Below the pieces are notes generated by a model, which saw only the letters and a list, made by a program, of their open reading frames with translations, had not been told where the DNA came from and searched no databases. A program made the translations under genes and the position numbers. 64,000 nt of DNA, from assembly GCF_000020365.1 (NCBI RefSeq), contig NC_012108.1:1426001-1490000 (forward strand), written 5' to 3'. This DNA comes from Desulforapulum autotrophicum HRM2 (GTDB taxonomy: Bacteria > Desulfobacterota > Desulfobacteria > Desulfobacterales > Desulfobacteraceae). Of this stretch, positions 62,416 to 64,000 are shown in pieces (the stretch's first letter is position 1; every line of letters starts with the position of its first letter).

Positions 62416-64000
62416 CTATAAAATCTTTTTGCCCAAGGTTTTTTCGCAGGTGATTTTCTTGCCCCTGTTGAAGGCCTTCAGGAAGACGGTAAGTATTTCA
62501 TCTTTTATGGGAATCTCCTGTTTTTCAGGATTTTCACCCGAGAAAAACACCTGGTGCGGTTGATCGTTCAATTGATAGAGCCATTGGTAATCGGATGCCC
62601 CAGGTTCTGTTGTGTTGAAAAACTGGAGAACAACGCTCGTATCGGTTCGATTTATGGTTTCTACCTTAAAGTCTGGTTCGGGAATTTCAATTACACGAAC
62701 GCTAAGGGAGTCCACGTTTTTATCCTCGAGAAAAAAGGTAATTGTATGGACACCGGGTCCGGCCTGATCTGGAATGAAAAACCAGTCCCCATTTTCAGAT
62801 TGTACCACACCGGATCCGACCACCTTGCCCCGGTCGCCCCTGGGGGTCACATTGATTTGAACGGGAGAAGTTTTCGGGTCCATGCAAAATTCCTGCTGAC
62901 CACCCATGTCCATATTGGGTTCCTCCTCGCTGCCCAGGGGAATTGTTTTTATGACAGTCCCGTCACAGGCAATGCCCGAGGCCTTATCCCTGGCTGTGAG
63001 ACGGATTTGGATGGCTTCTGTTTCCGGCAGGGTCGGTAAAGAGACTTTTTCAGGATCCATTTTTGAGGAAAACGCTTTGAAGGGCTCCGGTAAAATACTG
63101 TATTCCCAGAGATAGGCGTAAGTCAGATCCCCGGTCAGGTTTTTAAATTCAATGGTTGTTTTTTCTGTTGTTTTGTCGAGTACTGTGAATTGGAAATCGG
63201 GAACAGGGGTGGCAATGACCTGGACTGCCATGGTGGCCACGGTTTTTTCTTTGATCTGATACGAAATGGTATGCGTGCCTGCACCGGCCATGTCAGCCAT
63301 AAATACAAATATGCCAGGGGCACTCTTAACCACGCCGGGGCCGACCACAACCCCGTCCGGGCTTGCGGGTGTCAGGTTGAATATTGGCGGTTTCTCCGTG
63401 GGTTGGCTGCAGAAAATCGTATCATCTCCCAGGTCAATGGTGGCCGTCACTTCTGGAACCACTGTGATATCCTGCTCAACCAGATCCGCGCAGACCAGGG
63501 CATCCTTGGCATTTTTTGCCGTCAGCAGGATTTTGAACTGGGTTAAATTTGAGGGAAGGGCTAACTTTTGTTTGTCTGGGTCTTTTTGCCTGGAAATTTC
63601 CTCGGTTGAACCGCCTTTGTAGGTATATTGCCACAGGTAGGTATAGCCCTTGTCCTGGGTGTCGTTGGTCAAGGTGACGATTATAAATTCATCGGTTCTC
63701 TCTCCGGGTGTTACCCTGAAACTGGCACTGGGGGTGGCCAGTACTGTGACCTGGATTGAGGCTTTGAGGCTTCCATTTATCTCGTAGGTGAGGGTATGCA
63801 CCCCGGCTTTGGCAAGATCCGGAAAGAAATGGAAGGCATCACCTATTTTACGCACGCCTTCGCCCTTGACCATTCCGCCAGGGGGGGTGTAACTGAATTT
63901 GGGCGGGTTTACAATGGCCTGGTCGCAGAAAAGTGTCTGGGATAAAACCAGCTGGGGTGGTTCGGGCATGATCGTGAAATTCATGGGCGGGCAGTCTGAA
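62416..64000 (-). CDS. PKD/Ig-like tandem-repeat protein of the eCIS locus (5' end outside window)
   Basis: At least 527 residues, open to the window edge. The Met at 63984 has no ribosome site, and codons before it continue the repeat pattern (a Cys lies at the expected place), so it is probably internal. Three units of about 172-175 residues are visible, each starting near a Cys (C20, C192, C367 counted from that Met), with a GxGVV segment, an AGxHTI(T/S) segment, then a PxPDF start and a YLW(E/Q)Y segment. Each unit looks like an Ig-like domain plus a PKD-like domain. It could be a tail-fibre or surface-binding part of the eCIS; this is inferred from context. Confidence 0.7.
   Translation of the reverse strand, partial: SDCPPMNFTIMPEPPQLVLSQTLFCDQAIVNPPKFSYTPPGGMVKGEGVRKIGDAFHFFPDLAKAGVHTLTYEINGSLKASIQVTVLATPSASFRVTPGERTDEFIIVTLTNDTQDKGYTYLWQYTYKGGSTEEISRQKDPDKQKLALPSNLTQFKILLTAKNAKDALVCADLVEQDITVVPEVTATIDLGDDTIFCSQPTEKPPIFNLTPASPDGVVVGPGVVKSAPGIFVFMADMAGAGTHTISYQIKEKTVATMAVQVIATPVPDFQFTVLDKTTEKTTIEFKNLTGDLTYAYLWEYSILPEPFKAFSSKMDPEKVSLPTLPETEAIQIRLTARDKASGIACDGTVIKTIPLGSEEEPNMDMGGQQEFCMDPKTSPVQINVTPRGDRGKVVGSGVVQSENGDWFFIPDQAGPGVHTITFFLEDKNVDSLSVRVIEIPEPDFKVETINRTDTSVVLQFFNTTEPGASDYQWLYQLNDQPHQVFFSGENPEKQEIPIKDEILTVFLKAFNRGKKITCEKTLGKKIL

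Noticed and set aside
62416-63984. The ATG at 63984 as the true start of the PKD-like protein
   Set aside because: No ribosome site precedes it, the frame stays open to the window edge, and the residues before it fit the repeat pattern.

Overview
The window reads as a chromosomal segment of a Gram-negative (two-membrane), meso-diaminopimelate-type bacterium, most likely a sulfate-reducing member of the Desulfobacterota (Desulfobacteraceae-like). This assignment is inference. It rests on the style of the division/cell-wall cluster, an HdrD-like iron-sulfur protein fused to a membrane domain, a multi-rhodanese lipoprotein, a stand-alone MetE-like methyltransferase and an extracellular contractile injection system (eCIS) locus. 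No rRNA, phage, insertion sequence or CRISPR array was seen.

Layout. 0.2-4.5 kb: azlCD amino-acid exporter, an SDR/DUF2867 protein, a DUF523 protein and a nucleoside-gate membrane protein. 4.85-21.9 kb: a complete dcw cluster (mraZ-rsmH-ftsL-ftsI-murE-murF-mraY-murD-ftsW-murG-murC-murB-ftsQ-ftsA-ftsZ) with tight or overlapping junctions, no ddl, and a recognisable mraZ promoter with two MraZ-type boxes. Two further genes (a B12-binding-type radical SAM protein and a TrmJ-like methyltransferase) follow on the same strand, then a tRNA-Phe gene with its own promoter and a strong terminator. 24.6-32.3 kb is accessory: two 159-bp near-palindromic repeats (24657 and 31010) with compensatory base changes, a four-domain rhodanese lipoprotein paired with a TVP38-HdrD fusion, a possible diguanylate cyclase remnant, a GFA protein, a MetE-like protein, a 61-aa protein and a gamma-carbonic anhydrase.

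32.3-42.2 kb: a minus-strand operon, IclR regulator, M20 amidohydrolase, complete dipeptide-type ABC transporter (dppA-B-C-D-F), M20 dipeptidase and BASS-type transporter. It looks like an uptake-and-hydrolysis unit for peptides or N-acyl amino acids, with IclR-like operators in front. 42.6-54.4 kb: an MprF-like flippase/aminoacyl transferase, a LysM-FecR protein paired with a CHASE2 hybrid histidine kinase, MgtE, MarC, two small unknown genes, a YccF protein and an SGNH hydrolase.

54.5-64 kb (minus strand, running off the right edge): the tail of an eCIS locus, with a repeat-built PKD/Ig-like protein (5' end outside the window), a CIS tape-measure-family protein, an AAA+ ATPase and a 1549-aa effector-like protein. 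The last carries an eCIS-type Glu/Gln-rich preamble, long helical regions, a candidate nuclease motif and a C-terminal helix-hairpin-helix. This locus and the twin palindromic repeats are the best candidates for something not yet described.
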